From NCBI GenBank assembly GCA_900766265.1, contig CAAFUS010000015.1:1-64000 (forward strand): a DNA stretch of 64,000 bases, given 5' to 3'. The notes under the pieces are model-generated. The model was not told where the DNA came from and did not search any database. It worked only from the letters and a program-made list of their open reading frames with translations. Position 1 is the first letter of the stretch. Each line of letters starts with the position of its first letter. The position numbers were made by a program, and so were the translations under genes. Source of the DNA: Pseudomonadaceae bacterium (lineage in GTDB: Bacteria > Pseudomonadota > Gammaproteobacteria > Pseudomonadales > Pseudomonadaceae). Positions 39,626 through 47,324 of the stretch are shown here, piece by piece.

Positions 39626-40666
39626 ATGGCCACCGTCGACCTGCACCTGCACGACATACACAAGGGCTTCGGCACGTTCAAAGCACTCGATGGCGTCTCG
39701 CTGGATGTGACCCCGGGTGAGCTGGTCTGCCTGCTGGGCCCGTCCGGCTGCGGCAAGACCACGCTGCTTCGCTGTATCGCAGCCCTTGAGCGTCAGGACC
39801 AGGGGCGCATTCTTTTCTCCGGCCGCGATGTCTCCACCTTGCCGCCGCAAGCGCGTGACTACGGCATTCTGTTTCAGTCCTACGCGCTGTTCCCAAACCT
39901 GACCGTCGCCCAGAACATCGGCTACGGCCTGGCCACGCTGGGTCGCGAGGCGAGCCGAAACCGGGTGGCTGAGATGCTCGGCCTGGTTGGCCTGAGCGGC
40001 AGCGAGCATAAGTATCCGGCGCAGCTATCCGGTGGCCAGCAGCAGCGTGTAGCACTGGCACGCGCCCTGGCACCGAGCCCGTCCTTGTTGCTGCTCGACG
40101 AACCCATGTCTGCCCTCGATGCGCAGGTACGCGAGCACCTGTGTGGTGAGTTGCGCAGCCTGCAACGCCAGCTTGGTATCACCACCCTGATGGTTACCCA
40201 CAACCAGGACGAGGCCATGCTGATGGCCGACCGGATCGCGGTGATGAATCAGGGCCGGGTCGAACAGTATTCGCCGCCGCAGGCGATCTACGATGCACCG
40301 GCGACGCCCTTTGTCGCCGAATTCGTTGGCCAGGGTAACTGGCTGCCCTACCAGCGTGATGGTGCCCATGCTCGGGTCGGCGGGCTCAGCCTGCGCTTGG
40401 CCAAACCCGGGCACAGCGAACAAGGGCGCCTGTTCTGCCGGCCCGAGGCGATTCTGGTCAACCCCGTGTCGGAGCAGGACAACCTGTTCTCAGCGCGGAT
40501 GCGGGACATGACCTTTCTCGGCAACCGCTGCCGTCTGAGCTTCGAGCTGGACGATCTGCCAGGCCACGCTCTGCTGGCCGAAATGGCGCCCGAAGCCATG
40601 CCACCGCTGCAGGGTAATCAGATTCGCGTCGCCTTGCCGCCGCACAGCCTGCAAGTGTTCGCCTGA
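39626..40666 (+). CDS. 2-aminoethylphosphonate ABC transporter ATP-binding protein
   Basis: A 346-residue ATPase. Walker A is GPSGCGKTT (residues 38-46), the Q-loop is LFQSYALFPNLTVAQN, the signature is LSGGQQQR, and Walker B is LLLLDEPMSALD; a C-terminal TOBE-like domain follows (LFCRPEAILV). It belongs to the iron/spermidine-type importer ATPases, including the 2-aminoethylphosphonate PhnT-like group. It is the first gene of the operon, and its stop overlaps the permease start by one base. Substrate assignment comes from the PhnX and substrate-binding neighbours. Confidence 0.85.
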   Translation: MATVDLHLHDIHKGFGTFKALDGVSLDVTPGELVCLLGPSGCGKTTLLRCIAALERQDQGRILFSGRDVSTLPPQARDYGILFQSYALFPNLTVAQNIGYGLATLGREASRNRVAEMLGLVGLSGSEHKYPAQLSGGQQQRVALARALAPSPSLLLLDEPMSALDAQVREHLCGELRSLQRQLGITTLMVTHNQDEAMLMADRIAVMNQGRVEQYSPPQAIYDAPATPFVAEFVGQGNWLPYQRDGAHARVGGLSLRLAKPGHSEQGRLFCRPEAILVNPVSEQDNLFSARMRDMTFLGNRCRLSFELDDLPGHALLAEMAPEAMPPLQGNQIRVALPPHSLQVFA

Positions 40667-42372
40667 TGGAACAGGTGATGGCGATGTTTCGCGACTCGGC
40701 GCGTCAGCGCCCTGTGGATCTGGCGGACCGCCTGTTCGTTCAGGGCGGCCAATGGCTGATGCTGGTGCTGTTGCTTTTGGCTGTGGTGCTGCCGTTGCTG
40801 GCCATGCTTTGGCGCGGCATTTTCGGCGATCCGGAGCAAGGCGGAGGCCTGGCCGCAGCTGCCGAGCTGTTCGGCAGTGCCAACTTCCGCTGGCTGCTGG
40901 GCAACAGCCTGAAAAGCGCACTGGCGGTGGTGCTGATCGTGGTGCCGCTTGCTTACGGGTTCGCGTATGCATTGCAACGCACCTGCGTGCCGGGCAAAGG
41001 CCTGTTCCGTGGCGTCTCGCTGCTGCCGTTGTTCGCGCCTTCGATGCTGCCCGGGATCGCGCTGATCTACCTGTTCGGCAATCAGGGCCTGCTGCGGGAT
41101 TTCTTTCCAGACAGTATTTACGGCTTCTGGGGCATCGTCCTGGGGCAGGCCATCTACACCTTTCCCCATGCATTGATGGTTCTGCTCAGTGCGCTGGCGC
41201 TGGCCGACGCCCGTTTGTTCGACGCCGCGTCGAGCATGGGTGCCTCGCCTTGGCGGGCCTTTCGCAGCATCACCTGGCCGGGTAGCCGTCAGGGCGTGTT
41301 CGCTGCCGGGTGCCTGGTGTTCACCCTGTGCATCACCGACTTTGGCGTGCCGGTGGTGGTGGGTGGCGACTATCAGGTGCTTGCGCTGGAAGCCTACAAG
41401 GCGGTGCTCGGCCAGCAGCAATTTGGTCGCGGCGCACTGATTGGTCTGTTCCTGCTGCTGCCTGCGCTGTTGAGCTTCACGGTCGACCTGTGGCTGCGCC
41501 GTCGGCAGCGCGATGCCATGGGCGGTCGTGCTCAGGCCTATGTCCCGAAGCCGCAGCGCATGCGTGATGGCGCCTTCATGTTGCTGGTGTTGTTTGTGTG
41601 CGCCGTGCTGCTCGGGGTTTCCGGCATGGCGGTGTACTCATCGCTGGTGAAGTTCTGGCCCTACAACCTGTCGCTCTCGCTGCACAACTATGCGTTTTCC
41701 GAACTGCCCGGCGGCTGGCTGGCCTATCGCAACAGCCTGACGCTGGCGGCCGCGTCCGCGGTGTTCGGCAGCGCCCTGATCTTCACCGGCAGCTACCTGC
41801 TGGAAAAGACGCGGCAGAGCCCGCTGACTCAAACACTGCGCCTGCTGTGTTTTATCCCCATGGCGGTGCCGGGTTTGGTGCTAGGGCTTGGCTACGTGTT
41901 CTTCTTCAACCTGCCGGACAACCCGCTGAACGGGCTCTACGGGAGCCTGACGCTGTTGGTGATCTGCACCGTGGCGCACTTTCTGACCACCGCACAGATG
42001 ACCGCCGCCACTGCGCTGCGCCAGCTCGACGGTGAGTTCGAGGCCGCCGCGCTGTCGCTGAAGGTGCCGCTGTTCAGCCACTTCCTGCGGGTGACGCTGC
42101 CGATGTGCCTGCCGGCCTTGCTGGACATCGTCCGCTACCTGTTCGTTTCGGCGATGACCACCGTGTCTGCAGTGATTTTCCTCTACAGCCCGGACAGCCT
42201 GGTGGCCTCCATCGCCGTGCTGAACATGGACGACGCCGGCAGCGTAGGCGGCGCCGCGGCCATGTCGACCCTGATTCTGCTCACATCCGCTGGCGTCTCG
42301 CTGCTGCTGGCTGGGGCCTCACGTGGCTTGCTGCGTCGGTCCCAGGCCTGGCGCGCGGCAACCAGTCATTGA
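40666..42372 (+). CDS. 2-aminoethylphosphonate ABC transporter permease (fused double permease)
   Basis: A 568-residue inner-membrane protein with about twelve helices in two BPD_transp_1 halves. EAA-like loops appear as DAASSMGASPWRAFRSITWPGSR in the first half and EAAALSLKVPLFSHFLRVTLP in the second. Many importers encode two separate subunits; here both are fused, as is usual for the 2-aminoethylphosphonate PhnUV-like permease. The start overlaps the ATPase stop (TGATG), implying coupling. Confidence 0.87.
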   Translation: MEQVMAMFRDSARQRPVDLADRLFVQGGQWLMLVLLLLAVVLPLLAMLWRGIFGDPEQGGGLAAAAELFGSANFRWLLGNSLKSALAVVLIVVPLAYGFAYALQRTCVPGKGLFRGVSLLPLFAPSMLPGIALIYLFGNQGLLRDFFPDSIYGFWGIVLGQAIYTFPHALMVLLSALALADARLFDAASSMGASPWRAFRSITWPGSRQGVFAAGCLVFTLCITDFGVPVVVGGDYQVLALEAYKAVLGQQQFGRGALIGLFLLLPALLSFTVDLWLRRRQRDAMGGRAQAYVPKPQRMRDGAFMLLVLFVCAVLLGVSGMAVYSSLVKFWPYNLSLSLHNYAFSELPGGWLAYRNSLTLAAASAVFGSALIFTGSYLLEKTRQSPLTQTLRLLCFIPMAVPGLVLGLGYVFFFNLPDNPLNGLYGSLTLLVICTVAHFLTTAQMTAATALRQLDGEFEAAALSLKVPLFSHFLRVTLPMCLPALLDIVRYLFVSAMTTVSAVIFLYSPDSLVASIAVLNMDDAGSVGGAAAMSTLILLTSAGVSLLLAGASRGLLRRSQAWRAATSH

Positions 42373-42387
42373 TCCTTGGAGAACCCC

Positions 42388-43215
42388 ATGCGCTATCAGC
42401 ACCCTGACCGCCTACAAGCCGCCATCCTCGACTGGGCTGGAACCGTGGTCGATTTCGGCTCCTTCGCCCCGACCCGCATCTTCGTCGAGGCCTTCGCCCA
42501 GTTCGATATCGAGATCAGCCTGGACGAAGCCCGCGGCCCCATGGGCATGGGCAAGTGGGATCACATCCGCACGCTGTGCAACCAGCCGGCGGTGGCCGAG
42601 CGCTACAAACATCGCTTCGGTCGCCTGCCGACCGATGAGGATGTCACCGCCATCTACGAGCGCTTCATGCCGCTGCAGGTTGCAAAGGTCGGTGAGCATT
42701 CGGCGCCCATACCCGGTGCGCTGGAAGCGGTGGCGGCGCTGCGCGAGCGCGGTTTGAAGATTGGCACGTGCTCCGGCTATCCGCAGGTCGTGATGCAAAA
42801 GGTCGTGGAGCTGGCCGCAGCCGCGGGCTACCGGCCCGATCACGTGGTCGCCACGGATGAGGTGCCCAAGGGGCGACCCAGCCCGGCACAGGCACTGGCC
42901 AACGTCATTGCTCTGGGGCTCGACGATGTCGCCGCGTGCGTCAAGGTCGACGACACCGAGCCCGGCATCCTCGAAGGCCGCAGTGCCGGCATGTGGACCG
43001 TGGCGCTGCGCTTTTCCGGCAACTTCCTTGGCCTGAGCTGGGCGCAATACCAGGCGCTGCCTGCCGAGCGCCTGGCCGCTGAGCGCGAGCGCATCGATGC
43101 GCTGTTCAAGGACAGCCGTCCGCATTACCTGATCGACACCCTGGCGGATCTGCCGCCGGTGGTGGATGCCATCAATCAGCGCCTGGCACGAGGTGAAAGC
43201 CCGCAGGCCTGCTGA
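42388..43215 (+). CDS. phnX: Phosphonoacetaldehyde hydrolase (phosphonatase)
   Basis: A 275-residue HAD-superfamily enzyme. The nucleophile motif ILDWAGTVVD places the catalytic Asp at residue 15, with Ala at 17 in the Asp+2 position, as known for phosphonatase. The Schiff-base Lys lies in GMGKWDHI at residue 56. Later motifs are CSGYPQ (motif II) and KVDDTEPGI (acidic motif). The enzyme splits phosphonoacetaldehyde into acetaldehyde and phosphate. GGAG precedes the ATG at 42388. It follows the permease by 15 bases and sits within the uptake operon. No phnW transaminase gene is present in the operon. Confidence 0.93.
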   Translation: MRYQHPDRLQAAILDWAGTVVDFGSFAPTRIFVEAFAQFDIEISLDEARGPMGMGKWDHIRTLCNQPAVAERYKHRFGRLPTDEDVTAIYERFMPLQVAKVGEHSAPIPGALEAVAALRERGLKIGTCSGYPQVVMQKVVELAAAAGYRPDHVVATDEVPKGRPSPAQALANVIALGLDDVAACVKVDDTEPGILEGRSAGMWTVALRFSGNFLGLSWAQYQALPAERLAAERERIDALFKDSRPHYLIDTLADLPPVVDAINQRLARGESPQAC

Positions 43216-43277
43216 ACCCTTGATCCCTTATTCAATCAGCCGCACCCCACAACCAACGCCTTACCAGGAGCTTCATC

Positions 43278-44297
43278 ATGTTCAAACTCACCGTACTGGC
43301 TGCCGGATTGCTCGCCGCCTGCGCACTGCAAGCCCAGGCTGCCACCGAGCTGACCGTCTACACCGCTTTGGAAGTCGAGCAGCTGAACACCTACCAGAAA
43401 GCGTTCGAAAAGCAGAACCCGGACATCCGCATCAAATGGGTACGCGACTCCACCGGCATCGTGACCGCCAAGCTGCTGGCTGAAAAAGACCGCCCGCAGG
43501 CTGACATCGTGTGGGGCCTCGCCGGCTCGAGCCTGGCCATCCTTGATCAGCAGGACATGCTCGTGCCCTACGCGCCGGCCAACCTGGACAAGATCGGCGC
43601 CGCCTACCGTGACCCGGCCAACCCGCCGGCGTGGGTGGGCATGAACGTGTGGGCCGCGACCATCTGCTTCAACACCATCGAGGCTGAAAAGCAGGGCTTG
43701 CCCAAGCCGGTGAAGTGGGAAGACCTCACGAACCCGGTCTACAAGGGCAAGATCGTAATGCCCAACCCGGCATCCTCTGGAACAGGCTATCTGGACGTGA
43801 GCTCCTGGCTGCAGACCTTTGGCGAAGACGGCGGCTGGGCCTACATGGACAAGCTGCACCAGAACATCGGCCAGTACACCCATTCCGGCTCCAAGCCCTG
43901 CAAGCAGGCCGCAGCCGGTGAGTTCCCGATTGGTATTTCGTTCGAGTACCCGGCGATACAGCTAAAGCGCAAAGGCGCGCCGCTGGACATCGTGCTGCCG
44001 AAAGAAGGCCTGGGCTGGGAGATCGAGGCGACCGGCATCGTCAAGGGCACCGACAAGCTCGAGGCCGCACAAAAGCTCGCCGACTTCGCCGCCAGCCGTG
44101 AGGCAATGGACTTATACAAGGCCAACTTTGCCGTGCTCGCCCAACCGGGTATCGCCGAGCGCTTCCAGGAGCTGCCGGCTGATTACGAGCAGCGCCTGAT
44201 CAAGAACGACTTCGCCTGGGCTTCCGAGAACCGTGACCGGATTCTGGCCGAGTGGCGCAAGCGCTACGACGGCAAGTCCGAGCCCGTCGCCCAGTAA
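43278..44297 (+). CDS. 2-aminoethylphosphonate ABC transporter substrate-binding protein
   Basis: A 339-residue periplasmic protein with a signal peptide (residues 1-22, LQAQA before A). The mature protein resembles iron-type binding proteins adapted for phosphonates: TELTVYTALEVEQLNTYQKAFEKQNPDIRIKWVRDSTGIVTAKLLAEK, then DIVWGLAGSSLAILDQQ and GKIVMPNPASSGTGYLDVSSW. The PNPASSGTGYL segment forms the oxyanion-binding loop in this group. It lies after PhnX and before the FAD oxidoreductase. The order (ATPase, permease, phnX, binding protein) fits the known 2-aminoethylphosphonate clusters. Confidence 0.88.
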   Translation: MFKLTVLAAGLLAACALQAQAATELTVYTALEVEQLNTYQKAFEKQNPDIRIKWVRDSTGIVTAKLLAEKDRPQADIVWGLAGSSLAILDQQDMLVPYAPANLDKIGAAYRDPANPPAWVGMNVWAATICFNTIEAEKQGLPKPVKWEDLTNPVYKGKIVMPNPASSGTGYLDVSSWLQTFGEDGGWAYMDKLHQNIGQYTHSGSKPCKQAAAGEFPIGISFEYPAIQLKRKGAPLDIVLPKEGLGWEIEATGIVKGTDKLEAAQKLADFAASREAMDLYKANFAVLAQPGIAERFQELPADYEQRLIKNDFAWASENRDRILAEWRKRYDGKSEPVAQ

Positions 44298-44383
44298 CCG
44301 TACCGGCGGCACGCCCAGTGCCGCCACCGTTTTGAGCCAGGCCGTTCACCGCGGCCCTCTCGTTTTAGATCCAGGAGTTTTCT

Positions 44384-45541
44384 ATGAGTCAGCAAGATTG
44401 TGACCTGCTGATTGTCGGCGCCGGCATGCTGGGGCTTGCCCACGCCTGGGCCGGTGTTAAGCGCGGTCTCAAGGTCCGTGTGTTCGAGCGCACCGACACC
44501 CCGCGCGGCGCGTCCATCCGCAATTTCGGTCAGGCCTTGGTCACCGGCCAGGCGCCCGGCGTGATGCTCGATCTGGCACGTCAGTCGCGTGTTCTGTGGG
44601 GCGATTTGGCCAAGGGGGCAGGTCTTTCGCTCAAGCAAAAAGGGGCCCTCGTTTTCGCCCGCAGCGAGGCGGAAGAAGCGATGCTCGAAGCCTTCTGTGC
44701 CGGCCGCGGACGCGAGCTGGATTACCGCGTCGAACTGCTGCGCGGCACCGCGCTGGCGGACCTGTACGGTGGGCGTTTTTCGCATCATCGGGCCGCACTG
44801 CATGGGCTCGATGATCAGCAGCTCTATTCACGCGAGGCGCTGCCGCAAATTGTCGAGCACCTGAGCAGCCTCGGCGTGCAGTTTCACTTTTCCACCCTGG
44901 TGCGTGACGTTGAATCGGGAAGCGCGCTGACCACAGCAGGCCGATTCCACGCGCCGCAGATACTGGTTTGCTCCGGGCATGACTACCAGACGCTACTGGC
45001 CGAGCCATTCGCGGCGCTCAAGCCCCAGGTGTGTCGTTTGCAGATGCTGCGTGCGCGGCTCAAGCAACCGCTGGCGCTGGAGCACGCCGTGCTCACCGGA
45101 CTCAGCTGCGTGCACTACAACGCGTTTGCCGACCTGCCGGAGGCCGAGGCCATACGTGCCGAGATCCGCCGTCAGCAGCCTGATTTGGAAAGGTACGGCA
45201 TCCACCTTCTGGTCAGCCCAACCCCTTATGGCGAGCTGATCATTGGCGACTCGCATGACTATGGCAGCGATGTCGGGCCGTTCAACGCCGAAGAAGTCGA
45301 TCGCATCCTGATTGATCTCGCCGAACAGACCCTCGCGGGAGAGCTTGAAGTGCTGGAGCGCTGGCAAGGCGTATACGGTGCGCGCGGTCCCGGGCCGTTC
45401 AGCGTGCTCAAGGCTGCCGAAGGCGTCACTGCCGTGCTGATGCACACCGGCGTGGGCATGAGCGTGGGGCTGGGCTTGGGCGAGCGAACCGTGGCTGCGC
45501 TGCTGGGCGAAGGCCAATGGCCGGGCGCGCAGGCCGCATGA
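44384..45541 (+). CDS. FAD-dependent oxidoreductase of phosphonate operons (DAO family)
   Basis: A 385-residue flavoenzyme. The dinucleotide motif is LLIVGAGMLGLAHAWAGVKRG, with FERTDTPRGASIRNFGQ following, and the DAO-fold C-terminus has GVYGARGPGPFSVLKAAEGVTAV and MHTGVGMSVGLGLGERTVAALL. Homologues in phosphonate clusters oxidise N-methyl-2-aminoethylphosphonate, and in some cases 2-aminoethylphosphonate itself, to phosphonoacetaldehyde. That would supply the PhnX substrate directly in this operon, which lacks phnW. Its stop overlaps the next start (ATGA), consistent with tight coupling. Substrate preference is not readable from sequence. Confidence 0.82.
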   Translation: MSQQDCDLLIVGAGMLGLAHAWAGVKRGLKVRVFERTDTPRGASIRNFGQALVTGQAPGVMLDLARQSRVLWGDLAKGAGLSLKQKGALVFARSEAEEAMLEAFCAGRGRELDYRVELLRGTALADLYGGRFSHHRAALHGLDDQQLYSREALPQIVEHLSSLGVQFHFSTLVRDVESGSALTTAGRFHAPQILVCSGHDYQTLLAEPFAALKPQVCRLQMLRARLKQPLALEHAVLTGLSCVHYNAFADLPEAEAIRAEIRRQQPDLERYGIHLLVSPTPYGELIIGDSHDYGSDVGPFNAEEVDRILIDLAEQTLAGELEVLERWQGVYGARGPGPFSVLKAAEGVTAVLMHTGVGMSVGLGLGERTVAALLGEGQWPGAQAA

Positions 45542-46131
45542 ATCCCGAGGCGGCGGTCGCCGAACTGTTCGCACTGTGTCGACTGCAAGCCGAAGTGGAT
45601 TACATCGGCGAGCCGATCAGCCAGCTCGAACATATGGCGCAAGCCGCCGAGTTGGCGCTGGCAGACGGGGCTGACGATGAACTGGTCCTGGCTGCCTTTT
45701 GCCACGACGTCGGCCACTTCTGTACGCCATCGGCAGCACATAGCAGCATGGCCGGGCTCGGCCGGATGGGACACGAGCAGGTCGGTGCCCATTGGCTTCG
45801 CAGGCTGGGTTTTCCCGATCGGCTCTGTGGCCTGGTTGCGCGGCACGTTGATGCGAAGCGCTACCTGTGCCTGCGCGAAGCGGGTTATCTAGCGAGGCTC
45901 AGCCCCGCCAGCCTCCAGACCCTGGTCTGGCAGGGCGGCCCCATGAGCGATACCGAAGCGGATGCTTTCGAGCGCGACCCGCTGTTCGCTGACAGCCTAA
46001 GACTGCGCCGCTGGGATGAGGCAGCCAAAATGACTGGCAGGCCATTAGCGATCCTTGATGATCTTGAGCAGAAAGCGTTGAGCGTTTATTTCGCTGGAGG
46101 CTTCTGGAATCCAGACGCTGAACGCAGTTAG
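45538..46131 (+). CDS. HD-domain protein of phosphonate operons (PhnZ-like)
   Basis: A 197-residue HD-domain protein. Metal ligands include His56/Asp57 in FCHDVGH, with further His in GHEQVGAHWL and HVDAKRYL; an upstream His in QLEHMAQ is also conserved in this family. PhnZ-type enzymes are di-iron oxygenases that cleave 2-amino-1-hydroxyethylphosphonate made by PhnY. No phnY lies in the window, so the role is open. The ATG at 45538 overlaps the preceding stop by 4 bases. It ends the operon. Confidence 0.8.
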   Translation: MNPEAAVAELFALCRLQAEVDYIGEPISQLEHMAQAAELALADGADDELVLAAFCHDVGHFCTPSAAHSSMAGLGRMGHEQVGAHWLRRLGFPDRLCGLVARHVDAKRYLCLREAGYLARLSPASLQTLVWQGGPMSDTEADAFERDPLFADSLRLRRWDEAAKMTGRPLAILDDLEQKALSVYFAGGFWNPDAERS

Positions 46132-46560
46132 CTTAACTGGCGCTGTACAGCTGTTACGCCTGCCCGTTTTTCCGCATATTGCGGCTACACATCGCTTGCA
46201 GCTTAGAGCGCAGGGTTTTGTAGACGAATAGCGTGCGGCGATGTGCCTGCCTGTGATTTCTGCAATTGGCCGGTTGGCGCTCGTCGCCATGACGGCTCAC
46301 CCTTGGCTTCCCTCACGAGAAGCGCGGGCGGCACTAGAGGCTTGGATACATCAGGCAATGAGTGCTAACTGGAGTGGCAGAGCGCCGATGACGTGGGGGG
46401 ACGAAGCTGGCCGATCCCGTTCAGCCGCTATGGCTACAGCCAGCGCGCCCCGGCAAAAGCGAGCGCCGCAAAAGCGCCTTCGGCCTATCTCAAGTACGCA
46501 TCAGCTCCCTGACTCCGTTAGAAGCCCGGCCCACGCGCACCGGGCTAGCGGGTCAGTCGC
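46132..46560. other. Intergenic region after the phosphonate operon
   Basis: About 430 bases with no supported ORF. It contains short GC-rich segments and the hairpin at 46523-46546. Base composition shifts midway, suggesting junction between two acquired blocks. Confidence 0.35.
46523..46546 (-). terminator. Hairpin after the FAH-family gene
   Basis: AGCCCGG (46523-46529) and CCGGGCT (46540-46546) form a perfect 7-bp stem with a 10-base loop, 15 bases beyond the stop of the leftward FAH gene. Confidence 0.45.
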
Positions 46561-47262
46561 TCAACCCACCGTGATCTTCAGCGTCCCCACACCCTGAACG
46601 CCTCCGCTCAGCGTGTCGCCGCGCTGCACGGCGCCGACGCCGGCGGGGGTGCCGGTCATGATGAGGTCGCCGGGTTCGAGGACGAACAGGCGCGAGAGGT
46701 AGGCGACCACTTCGGGCACGCTCCAGATCTGCGCGGCGAGGTCGCCGTCCTGGCGGGTTTCTCCGTTGATGTCGAGCCAGATGCGGCCCTCGGTGGGGTG
46801 GCCGATCTTTTCGGCCGGTACCAGCGCGGAGCAGGGCGCGGCGTGGTCGAAGCCCTTGGCCACGGCCCAGGGGCGGCCCATTTTCTTCGCTTCGGCCTGC
46901 AGGTCGCGGCGGGTCATGTCCAGACCCACGGCGTAGCCGTAGACGTGTTCGAGCGCCTGCTCGACCGGGATGTTCGAGCCGCCGCGGCCGATGGCCACGA
47001 CCAGTTCGATCTCATGATGGACGCTCTCGGTGCCCGGCGGGTAGGGGAACTCGCTGCCGTCGGGCAGCAGACTGTCGGGGTGCTTGGTGAAGAAGAAGGG
47101 CGGCTCGCGGTCCGGGTCGTGGCCCATTTCCCGGGCGTGATCGGCGTAGTTGCGTCCGACGCAGTAGATGCGCCGGACCGGAAAGCGCTGGCCGCTGTCC
47201 GCGATGGCCAGGCTGGGGATGCTGGGGGTGAAGAGATAGTCGGTCTGCTCGGACGAACTCAT
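46561..47262 (-). CDS. Fumarylacetoacetate hydrolase (FAH)-family protein
   Basis: A 233-residue FAH-fold enzyme. The signature motif is RIYCVGRNYADHAREMGHD, with metal ligands in HHEIELVVAIG and GLDMTRRDLQ; KGFDHAAPCS and LIMTGTPAGVGAVQRGD follow. Family members hydrolyse 2,4-diketo-3-deoxy acids or act on 2-keto acids. It lies 62 bases after the IlvD-type dehydratase gene, so it may split a diketo product of a sugar-acid pathway, for instance into pyruvate and a small hydroxy acid. Exact substrate uncertain. Confidence 0.83.
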   Translation of the reverse strand: MSSSEQTDYLFTPSIPSLAIADSGQRFPVRRIYCVGRNYADHAREMGHDPDREPPFFFTKHPDSLLPDGSEFPYPPGTESVHHEIELVVAIGRGGSNIPVEQALEHVYGYAVGLDMTRRDLQAEAKKMGRPWAVAKGFDHAAPCSALVPAEKIGHPTEGRIWLDINGETRQDGDLAAQIWSVPEVVAYLSRLFVLEPGDLIMTGTPAGVGAVQRGDTLSGGVQGVGTLKITVG

Positions 47263-47324
47263 GTGTCGCTCCAGGGTTGGCGTGTTGCTCGGAGCCGCCC
47301 CGCGACCGCGAGGCGGCGCAGGGT

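Noticed and set aside
46241..46597. A 118-codon frame in the gap after the phosphonate operon
   Set aside because: It is Arg/Ala/Ser-rich without domain features, overlaps the end of the FAH gene, and has no ribosome binding site.
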